Assembly: GCF_000712595.1 (NCBI RefSeq)
Contig: NZ_JOTN01000003.1
Coordinates: 186,001 to 250,000, forward strand
Length of the DNA stretch: 64,000 nt
From: Bacillus manliponensis
GTDB taxonomy: Bacteria; Bacillota; Bacilli; Bacillales; Bacillaceae_G
Direction: 5' to 3'
This document shows positions 51,887-61,166 of the stretch, piece after piece. Below the pieces are notes generated by a model, which searched no databases, had not been told where the DNA came from, and was given only the letters and a program-made list of their open reading frames with translations. Within the stretch, counting starts at the first letter, position 1. Each line of letters opens with the position of its first letter. The position numbers and the translations under genes are program-made.

Positions 51887-53371
51887 TTAGGTAAGATGGT
51901 TATTTAAAATGTTGGTTACCTTAATTGCACCTTCTAAATCTAAGTGATCTAAGTCTAAGCAATCATTTTCATTGAAGTCATTTCTTTCAAATAAATCAAC
52001 AACGCTAAATATATGCTCTTTTTTAAAAGTATTCAGCTTATTATAAAATTCTTCTTTGAATGCACTATCAAGGTGGTCCTTATAATATACTGTTGTAGGG
52101 AATACAACAATAATCGGTTTTATATTCTTTTTATTTAAATACTTTAGCATATCCGAAAAAACTTTTTCATTTTCTTTAACCGTTTCTTTATGTTTAAGCG
52201 CTTTATTATGTCTCTGTGCTCTATCTTTACCTAAAACTATTTTTTTCTCCACAGTTAAATCTAGTAAACTCTGATCTCCTAATAAACTAGCATTCTTTCT
52301 AACTATGTGACTATTAAAATAAGATAACCCTTCGTTTTTGTAATAAAGATCCATTATCTTACTTTCTAAAGAGTTTATATCCAAAAGTATTCGTGATTCA
52401 TTAGAGACGAATTTTTCAAGTGAATCATGTTCTCTGTTATTTTGTTCATCAAGAATTTCATAGTGATGTCTATCTTTAAATAGTGGATAATATACATCTT
52501 TAATTCTGAATGCCTCACTACCTTTTGATAAATCAAAATGAAAACTGTAATAAGCAACGCCGATAATACAATTTTTAATAGATTTATTTTTATCAATGAG
52601 CTCTTTCAAAATTTTGAATGAATAGTACATATCTTGTGAAGCTAAAGATAAGTTTACCGCTTGTTTTCGTAATTTTGCAGCTTCTATGCCAAATAAAGAA
52701 TATGATAAGCCCACTATTAGGGTATCTATATCTACACTTTTTTTAGTGTATTCCATTATGTTTTTTAAATAATTGTAGTCATAATTTTTATAATACATAA
52801 GGATAGTAGAGTTATATAATTCATTAATAAAATCCTCATATATAAGGATTTTATCAAAACCGACTTTTTTAATATCCTTATAAAATTGTTCATGATATAT
52901 TTTATCAACAAGCAATATATGTAGCTCTTCATTTTTATTTTTTAACATTGATAAATCGCAATTTGAATGTATTTTTTTACAATTTAAATAATTTTTTTTT
53001 CGCACATGAAGGTTTAACTGCAATGGATCCGTACTCCAAAAGTATACATTGGTTTGGACTTTTCTTCTCATATACTCGGATAGTTTTCGGAATTTTACTT
53101 TAATATCCTCGTATTTCTCCTTCATATTAGTAGTTGAGTAATTATTGCTATTAGAAAAATTAACAAACGTTTCTATCGTCAAAAATAAATCATTAAATTC
53201 TTTGCTATTTAAGTACATTTGGTTCTTCAATATAAAATTAGTCATTATATTAATCAATTCAAATATATCTGCTTCATTTTCAACCTTTTGCATGAGGTTC
53301 TCAAATGAATTACATGTATCCATATAAAAAATATTTCTTTCTAAAAGTTGTACTCTGTCTTCTCTTTTCAT
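51887..53371 (-). CDS. SGNH-like protein of unknown function, AT-rich
   Basis: A 494-aa protein. Residues 1-110 are helical; about 150-200 (ELHILLVDKIYHEQFYKDI..., DKILIYEDFINELYN) look like a Rossmann-type strand-helix unit; about 212-224 has IDTLIVGLSYSLFGIE, a G-x-S-x-S nucleophile elbow, and the end has D-x-D-H-L-D-x-E-G-A (near 471-480), the D-x-x-H of SGNH hydrolases. No signal peptide. Codon use is more AT-rich than neighbours and it lies beside IS3 wreckage, suggesting transfer. Such genes occur with surface polysaccharide loci (inference). AAAAGGAG is 14 bases before the ATG. Confidence 0.65.
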   Translation of the reverse strand: MKREDRVQLLERNIFYMDTCNSFENLMQKVENEADIFELINIMTNFILKNQMYLNSKEFNDLFLTIETFVNFSNSNNYSTTNMKEKYEDIKVKFRKLSEYMRRKVQTNVYFWSTDPLQLNLHVRKKNYLNCKKIHSNCDLSMLKNKNEELHILLVDKIYHEQFYKDIKKVGFDKILIYEDFINELYNSTILMYYKNYDYNYLKNIMEYTKKSVDIDTLIVGLSYSLFGIEAAKLRKQAVNLSLASQDMYYSFKILKELIDKNKSIKNCIIGVAYYSFHFDLSKGSEAFRIKDVYYPLFKDRHHYEILDEQNNREHDSLEKFVSNESRILLDINSLESKIMDLYYKNEGLSYFNSHIVRKNASLLGDQSLLDLTVEKKIVLGKDRAQRHNKALKHKETVKENEKVFSDMLKYLNKKNIKPIIVVFPTTVYYKDHLDSAFKEEFYNKLNTFKKEHIFSVVDLFERNDFNENDCLDLDHLDLEGAIKVTNILNNHLT

Positions 53372-53396
53372 TTAATTATTTTTCGCTCCTTTTAGT

Positions 53397-53477
53397 CTAG
53401 CATAGTATTCGAAATAAAAATGTTATCTACAAAACATTTTATCGCTATTTTATAATATTGAATAGATACTATGCTAG
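53397..53477. repeat. Nested inverted repeats upstream of the SGNH-like gene
   Basis: CTAGCATAGTAT (53397-53408) and ATACTATGCTAG (53466-53477) are perfect 12-base inverted repeats. Between them AAAATGTT / AACATTTT form a second hairpin. Only 26 bases from the start codon. Confidence 0.7.
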
Positions 53478-53725
53478 CGTTTTCTAATTTTGGGTATGAA
53501 ATATAAAAGTATCTTAACAAAGGTTATGAGTTTGAACGTTATAATGAAAATTTCCAAGAGAGAGGAGTGGTTTATAGTAATAAAATATATTGAAAAAATG
53601 GGAGATAATAGCGAAAATTGTCTATCGAAAAATGTTTGCAGAAAGAGGTAGATTGTCTACAATGGGTTTAAGATTCAGAATATTTAAAAATTAAAGCATT
53701 GTATGGAGGAAAGGAGAGAACGGAG
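53478..53725. other. Intergenic region before the DUF485 gene
   Basis: AT-rich, about 250 bases. It must hold the promoter for DUF485/symporter but no clear sigma-A box was identified. Confidence 0.3.
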
Positions 53726-54064
53726 ATGAGTAAAGATACATCAGCTCGTAAGGTGAAAGATGAAATTGATTACACATCAGTTGTGCAATCAGCAGAATTT
53801 CAGCAGTTATTAGCGAAAAAAAGAAAATTTATTGTACCGATGAGTATTTTCTTTTTTGTATTTTTTATTTCACTACCAATTTTAACATCGTATACAACGG
53901 TGTTAAATAACAAAGCATTTGGAGATGTAACGTGGGCTTGGGTGTTTGCGTTTGCCCAATTTGTGATGACTTGGGCTTTATGTATGATTTATAGCAAAAA
54001 AGCAGAAAGTTTTGATCGATTATCAGAAAAAATTCTTCAAAACATAAAGACGGGGAGGAGATAA
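53726..54064 (+). CDS. DUF485 membrane protein
   Basis: A 112-aa protein with two membrane segments (about 38-60 and 74-95) flanked by YTSVVQSAEFQQLLAKKRKF and a charged tail, the DUF485 pattern. These small proteins are encoded directly before acetate/solute symporters (YwcB-YwcA) and probably form a unit with them; the gap here is three bases. Confidence 0.92.
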   Translation: MSKDTSARKVKDEIDYTSVVQSAEFQQLLAKKRKFIVPMSIFFFVFFISLPILTSYTTVLNNKAFGDVTWAWVFAFAQFVMTWALCMIYSKKAESFDRLSEKILQNIKTGRR

Positions 54065-54067
54065 CAT

Positions 54068-55618
54068 TTGAATATAACAGCATTTTTACTATTTTTAGTC
54101 ATTGTTCTTGGAACGCTCGTCATTACATATTTTGCATCGAAAAAAACAAAAAATGCTAGCGAGTTTTATACAGCTGGTGGGGGGCTAACGGGGTGGCAAA
54201 ATGGTTTAGCAATTGCTGGTGACTATATGTCTGCGGCATCTTTCCTTGGAATTGCAGGAGCGATTGCTTTAACTGGATTTGATGGTTTTTTTTATAGCAT
54301 CGGTTTTCTTGTTGCGTATTTAGTTGTGTTATATCTTGTTGCAGAGCCGCTGCGGAATTTAGGGAAATATACGTTAGCAGATATGATTGCAGCACGATTT
54401 GATGCGAAGAAAGTACGCGGCGTTGCAGCTTTAAACACAATGACCATTTCAATTTTTTATATGATTGCACAGCTAGTTGGAGCAGGAGCACTTATTAAAT
54501 TATTATTAGGAATCGAATATACAACATCTGTGTTAATTGTTGGGACATTGATGACAGTTTACGTTATTTTTGGTGGTATGACAGCGACAAGCTGGGTACA
54601 AATTGTAAAAGCTGTTTTATTAATGGCTGGTACATTTCTTATTTCGGTTATCGTATTTGCGAAGTTTAACTTTAGTGTGACTGAAATGTTTGCGCAAATG
54701 AAAACAGCAACACCATTAAAAGAGTCGTTTTTAAATCCAGGGGTAAAGTATAAAGATGGTTTAGATACATTATCTTTAAACTTAGGGCTTGTTCTTGGAA
54801 CAGCTGGTTTGCCACACATTCTCGTTCGCTTCTTTACTGTTCGCGATGCAAAAACAGCTCGTCAGTCAGTTGTATATGCAACGTGGCTTATCGGTGCGTT
54901 TTATATTATGACTATTTTCCTTGGTTTTGGAGCTGCAGCATTTGTTGGCAACGCAGCTATTATAGAAGCAAATCCAGCTGGAAATATGGCAGCACCTTTA
55001 TTAGCCAAAGCGTTAGGCGGAGATTTCTTATTTGCTTTTGTATCAGCAATTGCATTTGCGACAATTTTAGCGGTTGTAGCAGGCCTTGTATTAACAGCAG
55101 CATCAGCGTTTGCACATGATTTCTATAATGAAATTATTCGCCGCGGTAAGGCGACGGAAAAAGAGCAAGTATCGATGGCACGTTATGCTTCTATCGGTGT
55201 TGCGGTATTCTCGATTGTGCTAGCGTTGTTTGCACAAACATTAAACGTTGCATTCCTTGTCTCACTTGCGTTTGCGGTTGCAGCGAGTGCGAACTTACCA
55301 GTTATTTTATTTACAATATACTGGAAGCGTTTTAATACAACAGGAGCAATTTCCGGAATGTTAGTTGGATTAATTTCAGCAATTGTACTTGTTGCACTTA
55401 GCCCGAATGTGTGGAGTCCAGAGGCAGGAAAAGCAATTTTTGTTGGGGAAGCAATATTCCCATATTCAACACCAGGAATCATTTCAATTCCACTTGGCTT
55501 TTTAGCGGCATATTTAGGGACAATCTTCTCTAGTACGAAAGAGAAGGAAGAGAAATTTGATGAGATTCTTGTGAAATCTAATACAGGTCATGGTATAAGT
55601 GACGCGTCCTCCCATTAA
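54068..55618 (+). CDS. Sodium:solute symporter (acetate permease ActP-like)
   Basis: A 516-aa SSS family permease with about 13 segments; family motifs include FYTAGGGLTGWQNGLAIAGDYMSAASFLG (near 33-62) and LGTAGLPHILVRFFTV (near 238). Likely imports acetate or another monocarboxylate. Start TTG with GGAGGAG seven bases upstream. Confidence 0.92.
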   Translation: MNITAFLLFLVIVLGTLVITYFASKKTKNASEFYTAGGGLTGWQNGLAIAGDYMSAASFLGIAGAIALTGFDGFFYSIGFLVAYLVVLYLVAEPLRNLGKYTLADMIAARFDAKKVRGVAALNTMTISIFYMIAQLVGAGALIKLLLGIEYTTSVLIVGTLMTVYVIFGGMTATSWVQIVKAVLLMAGTFLISVIVFAKFNFSVTEMFAQMKTATPLKESFLNPGVKYKDGLDTLSLNLGLVLGTAGLPHILVRFFTVRDAKTARQSVVYATWLIGAFYIMTIFLGFGAAAFVGNAAIIEANPAGNMAAPLLAKALGGDFLFAFVSAIAFATILAVVAGLVLTAASAFAHDFYNEIIRRGKATEKEQVSMARYASIGVAVFSIVLALFAQTLNVAFLVSLAFAVAASANLPVILFTIYWKRFNTTGAISGMLVGLISAIVLVALSPNVWSPEAGKAIFVGEAIFPYSTPGIISIPLGFLAAYLGTIFSSTKEKEEKFDEILVKSNTGHGISDASSH

Positions 55619-55620
55619 AA

Positions 55621-55658
55621 ACAAGAGCTTTCCGTTTTTCGGAAAGCTCTTAAAAATT
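55621..55658 (+). terminator. Symporter terminator
   Basis: AAGAGCTTTCCG / CGGAAAGCTCTT stem; tail is A/T mixed. Confidence 0.8.
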
Positions 55659-55782
55659 TGTGAAGATATAAGTAGGATTTAAGCTGTTTTCGTGGAATGA
55701 AAATAAGCAGAGCATACTTTACATCATCATGAGGCATCTGCAGCTTTGCAAAAATACAAAGTTGTAATGGAAGGTGGAATGT

Positions 55783-57138
55783 ATGGTGAAAACGAAGCAA
55801 TCAGAAGAGCTGTTAATGAAAGATGAACAGTACGTATGGCATGGAATGCGCCCACATAGTCCAAAGCAAGTCATGATCGGATCAAAAGCAGAAGGCTGCT
55901 GGGTTGAAGATAGCGAAGGGAAGCGCTACTTAGATGGAATGAGTGGCCTTTGGTGTGTTAATAGTGGCTATGGAAGAAAAGAGCTGGCAGAGGCGGCGTA
56001 TGAGCAGTTACAAAAGCTATCTTATTTCCCAATGTCACAGTCACATGAGCCAGCAATTCAACTGGCTGAAAAGATAAATGAATGGCTTGGCGGAGAGTAT
56101 GTCATTTTCTTCTCAAATAGTGGATCAGAAGCAAATGAAACAGCGTTTAAAATTGCGCGCCAATACTATGCATATAAAGGAGAACCACATCGTTTTAAAT
56201 TCATTTCCCGTTACCGCGCTTACCATGGTAATACAATGGCGGCAATGGCAGCAACTGGCCAAGCACAGCGAAAATATCAATATGAGCCATTTGCAGCTGG
56301 CTTTTTACATGTTACGGCTCCTGATTGTTACCGAACGCCAGGCATTGATAAGCAGCCGATTGAGGAAGTAGAATGTGTAAAAGAAGTAGATCGCGTGATG
56401 AATTGGGAGCTTAGCGAAACAATTGCAGGTTTTATTATGGAGCCGCTTATTACAGGCGGAGGGATTTTAATGCCGCCAGAGGACTATATGAAAGCAATTC
56501 ATGAACTTTGTAAGAAACATGGAGCAATTCTCATTAGTGATGAAGTCATTTGTGGTTTTGGACGGACTGGAAAACCGTTTGGATTTCAAAATTATGGTGT
56601 ACAGCCAGACATTATTACGATGGCAAAAGGACTAACGAGTGGCTATTTACCGTTATCAGCAACAGCTGTGAAGAAAGAAATTTATGAAGCGTTCCAAGGG
56701 AAAGGAGAATATGAATTTTTCCGTCATATTAATACGTTTGGCGGGAACCCTGCTGCTTGTGCGCTTGCACTGAAAAATTTAGAGATTATGGAAAACGAAC
56801 GGTTAAGCGAACGTTCTGCGCAAATGGGTGCGCTACTATTAGGAGAAATAAAGAAAGAGATGAGTAATCATCCTTTTGTTGGTGATATTCGTGGAAAAGG
56901 CTTACTAGTTGGTATCGAGCTAGTAAATAATAAAGAGACGAAAGAGCCAATTGATAATGATAAAATTGCGAGTGTTGTGAATGCTTGTAAAGAAAAAGGG
57001 CTTATTATTGGGCGGAATGGAATGACGACAGCGGGTTATAACAATGTATTAACGTTAGCGCCGCCGCTTGTGATTTCAAGTGAGGAAATTGCATTTATTG
57101 TCGGGACGTTAAAAGCAGCAATGGAGCGTATTCGTTAA
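55783..57138 (+). CDS. Class III PLP-dependent aminotransferase
   Basis: A 451-aa omega-aminotransferase. Seen: FFSNSGSEANETAFKIARQ (PLP phosphate loop), HGNTMAAMAATGQ, ISDEVICGFGRTGK, and the PLP lysine in ITMAKGLTSGYLPLSA (near 281). Resembles beta-alanine/taurine/GABA:pyruvate transaminases; amine donor not determinable. GGAAGGTGG precedes the ATG. Confidence 0.92.
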   Translation: MVKTKQSEELLMKDEQYVWHGMRPHSPKQVMIGSKAEGCWVEDSEGKRYLDGMSGLWCVNSGYGRKELAEAAYEQLQKLSYFPMSQSHEPAIQLAEKINEWLGGEYVIFFSNSGSEANETAFKIARQYYAYKGEPHRFKFISRYRAYHGNTMAAMAATGQAQRKYQYEPFAAGFLHVTAPDCYRTPGIDKQPIEEVECVKEVDRVMNWELSETIAGFIMEPLITGGGILMPPEDYMKAIHELCKKHGAILISDEVICGFGRTGKPFGFQNYGVQPDIITMAKGLTSGYLPLSATAVKKEIYEAFQGKGEYEFFRHINTFGGNPAACALALKNLEIMENERLSERSAQMGALLLGEIKKEMSNHPFVGDIRGKGLLVGIELVNNKETKEPIDNDKIASVVNACKEKGLIIGRNGMTTAGYNNVLTLAPPLVISSEEIAFIVGTLKAAMERIR

Positions 57139-57141
57139 TTG

Positions 57142-57182
57142 AGAAAGCGGGTCTATTATGATAGGCTCGCTTTCTTTTTTGA
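57142..57182 (+). terminator. Aminotransferase terminator
   Basis: GAAAGCG.G.CTA / TAG.C.CGCTTTC imperfect stem followed by six T. Confidence 0.8.
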
Positions 57183-57220
57183 TATAATGAAAGAAATGAG
57201 AAAAGAACGGAGAAATGCCT

Positions 57221-58054
57221 ATGTTATTACATAAACGTTTTACAATTGGTGAAATGGCAAAAATGCATCGTATTCCGCAGTCAACTTTGCGTTATTACGA
57301 TGAAAAAGGGATTTTTCAGCCAGCAGTTGTTGATGAAAATACACAATATCGTTATTACACAATTGATCAATTTTCAATGTTAGATACCATTAAGTTTTTG
57401 CGACATTTAAATATTCCTTTAAAAGATATTAAACTTTATATTGATGAGCGGACGCCAACACTTGCAGTAAATATGTTAGAACAACAACGAAACATGATGT
57501 TACAAAAGCAGAAAGAAATTGAATATATACTAGCAAAAATGAATCATAAAATTGATTTAATTACAGAAGCACTTTGTAGGGAGCCAAATGTTGTTTCGTT
57601 TAAGCAGTTGCCGAAAAGGAATATTACATCTCTTCCAGTCGCTCCAAATGCAACGGATGAGATGTTTGAGTATTACATTCATTCTTTGCAGAGCAATTTA
57701 CCATTATTAGACGTTAGTTTATTTTCTGGAGATATTGGGGTTACAGTGCCGAAAGAAGCTGTATTAAACTTAGAGTTTCAATTGTATGGAAAGGTTTTTA
57801 TTTTACTTGATTATATGCCTATTGAAAAGAAGTTAGAAACATTTGAAGCGGGAATGTATGCTTGTGCATATCATCATGGTTCATATGAGGAAACGGGAGC
57901 TACATATGAACTGATTTTACAGGAAATTGAGCGGAATGGTTATGAAATTTGCGGGGATGCCATTGAATTAGGACTCGTTGATTGGTCTGTTACAGAAGAT
58001 CCTCTGCAGCAAGTCACTGAAATACAAGTACCTGTTTGCAAGTGCGCGATATAG
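57221..58054 (+). CDS. MerR family transcriptional regulator with effector-binding domain
   Basis: A 277-aa BmrR/BltR-type regulator: winged HTH (FTIGEMAKMHRIPQSTLRYYDEKGIF near 6-31), a coiled coil (about 80-110) and a C-terminal GyrI-like ligand domain (TSLPVAPNATDEMFEYY..., YHHGSYEETGATYELIL). Start at 57221 has GGAG eight bases upstream; the ATG six bases earlier is too close. Followed by a MATE pump whose promoter carries a MerR-type dyad. Confidence 0.92.
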   Translation: MLLHKRFTIGEMAKMHRIPQSTLRYYDEKGIFQPAVVDENTQYRYYTIDQFSMLDTIKFLRHLNIPLKDIKLYIDERTPTLAVNMLEQQRNMMLQKQKEIEYILAKMNHKIDLITEALCREPNVVSFKQLPKRNITSLPVAPNATDEMFEYYIHSLQSNLPLLDVSLFSGDIGVTVPKEAVLNLEFQLYGKVFILLDYMPIEKKLETFEAGMYACAYHHGSYEETGATYELILQEIERNGYEICGDAIELGLVDWSVTEDPLQQVTEIQVPVCKCAI

Positions 58055-58126
58055 TAGTAAATTCTACATGTATTCTTGTTTTAGAATTTTCCCATCATAA
58101 TTATATACATTTTCTTTTTTAACTCA

Positions 58127-58157
58127 TTGACCTTCAAGTTACTTGAAGGTTTACAAT
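58127..58157 (+). promoter_or_regulatory. MerR-type promoter/operator of the MATE gene
   Basis: TTGACC (58127-58132) and TACAAT (58152-58157) are separated by 19 bases holding the centre of the 21-bp palindrome ACCTTCAAGT-T-ACTTGAAGGT (58130-58150). Over-long spacers with such dyads are the hallmark of MerR-activated promoters. Confidence 0.85.
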
Positions 58158-58190
58158 ATGAAACAGTGAGCGGTAAAGGAGAAACAAAAA

Positions 58191-59546
58191 ATGATGGAAA
58201 CAACTGAGAAATTAAGAGAAACGCCGATAAAGAAATTATTTATTTCGTACTTAATCCCTGTTGTACTTGGTATGGTATTAATGTCGGTTAATATTATTGT
58301 CGATGCGATTATGATTAGTCGCGGAGTTGGAGCGGAAGCGTTAGCGGGTGTGAACGTAGCTGTTCCTGCATTTGCGATTTTCTTCTCCATTTCATTATGG
58401 ATTGGAATGGGCGGAGGTACTTTGTTTTCAATTGCATTAGGTGAGAAAAACATAAAGAAAGCACAGTCTATCTTTATGCAGTCGATGACAATTGCCATTG
58501 GAATTGTTGGTATTTTAATGATTATTTCATTGTGGCGAATTGAAGATTTAGCATATATTTTTGGTGCAAATGAAGTTATTTTGCCATATGCTTTAGATTA
58601 TTTACACATTTTATTAATGTTTGGCATGGTGTATGTATTAGAAAATGTGTTAAGTACATTTATACGAAACGATGGAAATCCGAATTTAGCGACAGCTGGC
58701 TTAGTTGTGACGGCTGTACTAAATATGGTATTGGATTACATCTTTATCTTTATTTTTGACTGGGGTGTAACAGGAGCCGCTTCAGCAACAATTTTATCAG
58801 CAGCAATTGGATTCCTTGTTTTACTTAGCCATTTCTTTAGAAAGGGCAGCATTTTAAAGATTACAAAATTTCGCTTACAGTGGCCTGTAGCAAAGCAAAT
58901 TATGATAATTGGATTTCCGAGTTTTGTGACGGAAATTACAGTTGCTGTCGTAACAATTGGATTTAACATTGCATTCATTCGATTTGCAGGGGAGCAAGGT
59001 GTTGCCTCATACGCAATTGTTAACAGTATTCATTCGATGACGTTATTGTTATTCTTTGGCGTTGGAGCAGCACTTCAGCCAATCGCAAGTTTTCACTATG
59101 GTGCAAAATTGTTTGATCGTTTACGAGAAGGGTTAAAATTTGCAATTCAAATTGCGCTAGGGCTTGGAGTTATCGCTGTTTGCGTCGGATTATTTTTCGG
59201 GGAATATTTTACGTTGTTATTTGATATACAGTCGGAACAATTGATAAAATTCACAGTAACAGGAATTAGTCTTTTCTTCCTACAATATGTATGCTTAGGA
59301 TATAACATTGTATATGCAGAATATTTCCAGTCGGTAAGACAAACGAGAAAATCAACGTTTATCATTATAAGCCGCGGTTTAGTCTTTATTATTCCACTTT
59401 TATGGATCATGCCAATGTTATTTGGTGTAAACGGTATTTGGCTTGTTATGCCTGTTGCTGAATTGTTAACAGCGTGCATTGTTTTTGGGCTGAATAGATT
59501 GTCTAATCCAGTCCCTGTGTATGTAGAAGAAAAGAAGAGAGCATAG
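58191..59546 (+). CDS. MATE family multidrug efflux transporter
   Basis: A 451-aa permease with 12 membrane segments; N-terminal ETPIKKLFISYLIPVVLGMVLMSVNIIVD and the repeat-2 LKFAIQIALGLGVIAVCVGL are typical of MatE domains. AAAGGAG lies nine bases before the ATG. Expected to respond to the ligand sensed by the adjacent MerR regulator. Confidence 0.93.
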   Translation: MMETTEKLRETPIKKLFISYLIPVVLGMVLMSVNIIVDAIMISRGVGAEALAGVNVAVPAFAIFFSISLWIGMGGGTLFSIALGEKNIKKAQSIFMQSMTIAIGIVGILMIISLWRIEDLAYIFGANEVILPYALDYLHILLMFGMVYVLENVLSTFIRNDGNPNLATAGLVVTAVLNMVLDYIFIFIFDWGVTGAASATILSAAIGFLVLLSHFFRKGSILKITKFRLQWPVAKQIMIIGFPSFVTEITVAVVTIGFNIAFIRFAGEQGVASYAIVNSIHSMTLLLFFGVGAALQPIASFHYGAKLFDRLREGLKFAIQIALGLGVIAVCVGLFFGEYFTLLFDIQSEQLIKFTVTGISLFFLQYVCLGYNIVYAEYFQSVRQTRKSTFIIISRGLVFIIPLLWIMPMLFGVNGIWLVMPVAELLTACIVFGLNRLSNPVPVYVEEKKRA

Positions 59547-59547
59547 T

Positions 59548-59590
59548 AAAAAACGAGGATGTTCCAATTATGGAACATCCTCGTTTTTTA
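59548..59590. terminator. Bidirectional terminator MATE/DUF421 gene
   Basis: AAAAAACGAGGATGTTCC / GGAACATCCTCGTTTTTT, 18-base perfect stem between convergent genes. Confidence 0.93.
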
Positions 59591-60254
59591 AGCTGACTGT
59601 TAAGGAGTTGTCTGTTTCTCGAATAGAAGCAAATGCAATGCCTTGAATCGTTTCGTATCCCTTTTTATGTAACTCGCTTTGTAACCATGTTTTATCTTTA
59701 TGAATTAATTTTAAATTATCATGTTGAATTTGCTCATCTACAATGAGAGCAATTGGTAAGCCGGCATATTGTACGTCCATCCCAATATCTTTTGGTGCAA
59801 GTGGAATAAGCTCTCTTTTTGGTAAAACGCTAATTTCTCCATTTGCTTCTAAAATCGCATATTCAATATCAGCGACATTTGGATATCCTGCCACCCGTAA
59901 GTTAGAAAGTAACTCTGCAATCGGGTATCTACTTTTTTTTACATTTTCAAATAAAATTTTCCCATGTTTAATGAGAATCGTTGGTTGACCGAGAATGAAA
60001 GGATTTAACTTATTTAACAGACTTAGTTTGGTAATGAGGAGATGGAGGATTGTGATGATAAGAATTCCGAGAAATCCTTGGAACGCACTCTGTACTTCAA
60101 CCCCTTCAAATGCTAAATAAGATAAGAAAATAATTGCACCAAAATCATGAGGTGTTAATTGGGCAAGAGCCGATTTTCCGAGTAGCTTAATAGCGACAAT
60201 AAAGAGTAAAAAAAAGAAAATTAATTTGCAAATAAAAAGAATCAATAATCCCAC
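59568..60254 (-). CDS. DUF421 membrane protein (YetF-like)
   Basis: A 228-aa protein with three N-terminal membrane segments (about 1-75) and two cytoplasmic DUF421/YetF subdomains (GQPTILIKHGKILFENVKKSRYP near 94-116; LPIALIVDEQIQHDNLKL near 165). Several paralogues are sporulation-linked in Bacillus. The start is uncertain: GTG at 60254 or TTG at 60245, the latter better spaced from GAGAGGTGG. Confidence 0.88.
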   Translation of the reverse strand: MGLLILFICKLIFFFLLFIVAIKLLGKSALAQLTPHDFGAIIFLSYLAFEGVEVQSAFQGFLGILIITILHLLITKLSLLNKLNPFILGQPTILIKHGKILFENVKKSRYPIAELLSNLRVAGYPNVADIEYAILEANGEISVLPKRELIPLAPKDIGMDVQYAGLPIALIVDEQIQHDNLKLIHKDKTWLQSELHKKGYETIQGIAFASIRETDNSLTVSLKNEDVP

Positions 60255-60396
60255 CTCTCATAATTGTTTCACGTTACTCAATATGTCCATACAGCCCTTA
60301 AAATATGAGATGTTTTTGTAAGTATAAGCATATCGTTTGTTTATATAGAAAAGATATGTTAATTTTTGAGTATTCAGAAGATAGGGGTGGAGTAGG

Positions 60397-61131
60397 ATGA
60401 ATGAAGTGATACAGAAGATGGAGAGTCATGCATCTGTTCGAAAGTATAAAAAAGACGAGATTTCAAAGGAAACTGTAGAAAGAATGATTATAGCAGCGCA
60501 GCATGCAGCGTCTTCGCATTTTGTACAAGCGTATTCTGTTGTTTACGTAACAGATGAAATGGTGAAAGAAAAATTAGCAGATTTGTCAGGGAATCGTCAC
60601 GTCAAGGATTGCAGTGCATTTTTTGTGATTTGCGCCGACTTAAAAAGATTAGAGCATGCATGTAAAAAGCATGAGACGGAAATTCAAAATGAAACAACGG
60701 AAAACTTTGTTGTTGCGACTGTTGATGCATCTCTTTTCGCACAGAATTTAGCATTAGCAGCAGAATCATTAGGATACGGTATTTGTTACATTGGTGGTAT
60801 TCGTAACAATCCACAAGAAGTAAGTGAATTACTTCGCTTACCGGATAAAGTATATCCTGTCTTCGGTATGACAGTTGGTGTGCCAGATGAAGCGAATGCG
60901 GTGAAACCAAGATTACCGGTTTCTGCAATTTTACATGAAAATACATATGATGAAGAAAAATATAGTGAGTTATTAGATCAGTATGATGAAGTGACAAATG
61001 AATATTATCAAGCAAGAGTAACAAATAAGAAGAATGTAACGTGGACTGGATCGATGAGTCAGTTCATATCGGGGGAGAAGCGACTTCATATGAAGGAGTT
61101 TTTGAGTAAGAGAGGATTTAATAAAAAATAA
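60397..61131 (+). CDS. NADPH-dependent oxidoreductase (NfrA/nitroreductase family)
   Basis: A 244-aa FMN enzyme: SHASVRKYKKDEISKETVERMI start, AAQHAASSHFVQAYSVV FMN-contact region and LGYGICYIGGIRNNPQEV near 127-144, VFGMTVGVPDEAN near 155. Close to B. subtilis NfrA1/NfrA2. AGGGGTGG precedes the ATG. Confidence 0.93.
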   Translation: MNEVIQKMESHASVRKYKKDEISKETVERMIIAAQHAASSHFVQAYSVVYVTDEMVKEKLADLSGNRHVKDCSAFFVICADLKRLEHACKKHETEIQNETTENFVVATVDASLFAQNLALAAESLGYGICYIGGIRNNPQEVSELLRLPDKVYPVFGMTVGVPDEANAVKPRLPVSAILHENTYDEEKYSELLDQYDEVTNEYYQARVTNKKNVTWTGSMSQFISGEKRLHMKEFLSKRGFNKK

Positions 61132-61133
61132 TG

Positions 61134-61166
61134 AAAAAGCGGCTAATATATACGCCGCTTTTTTTA
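61134..61166. terminator. Terminator NfrA-like/MFS gene
   Basis: AAAAAGCGGC / GCCGCTTTTTTT between convergent genes. Confidence 0.88.
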
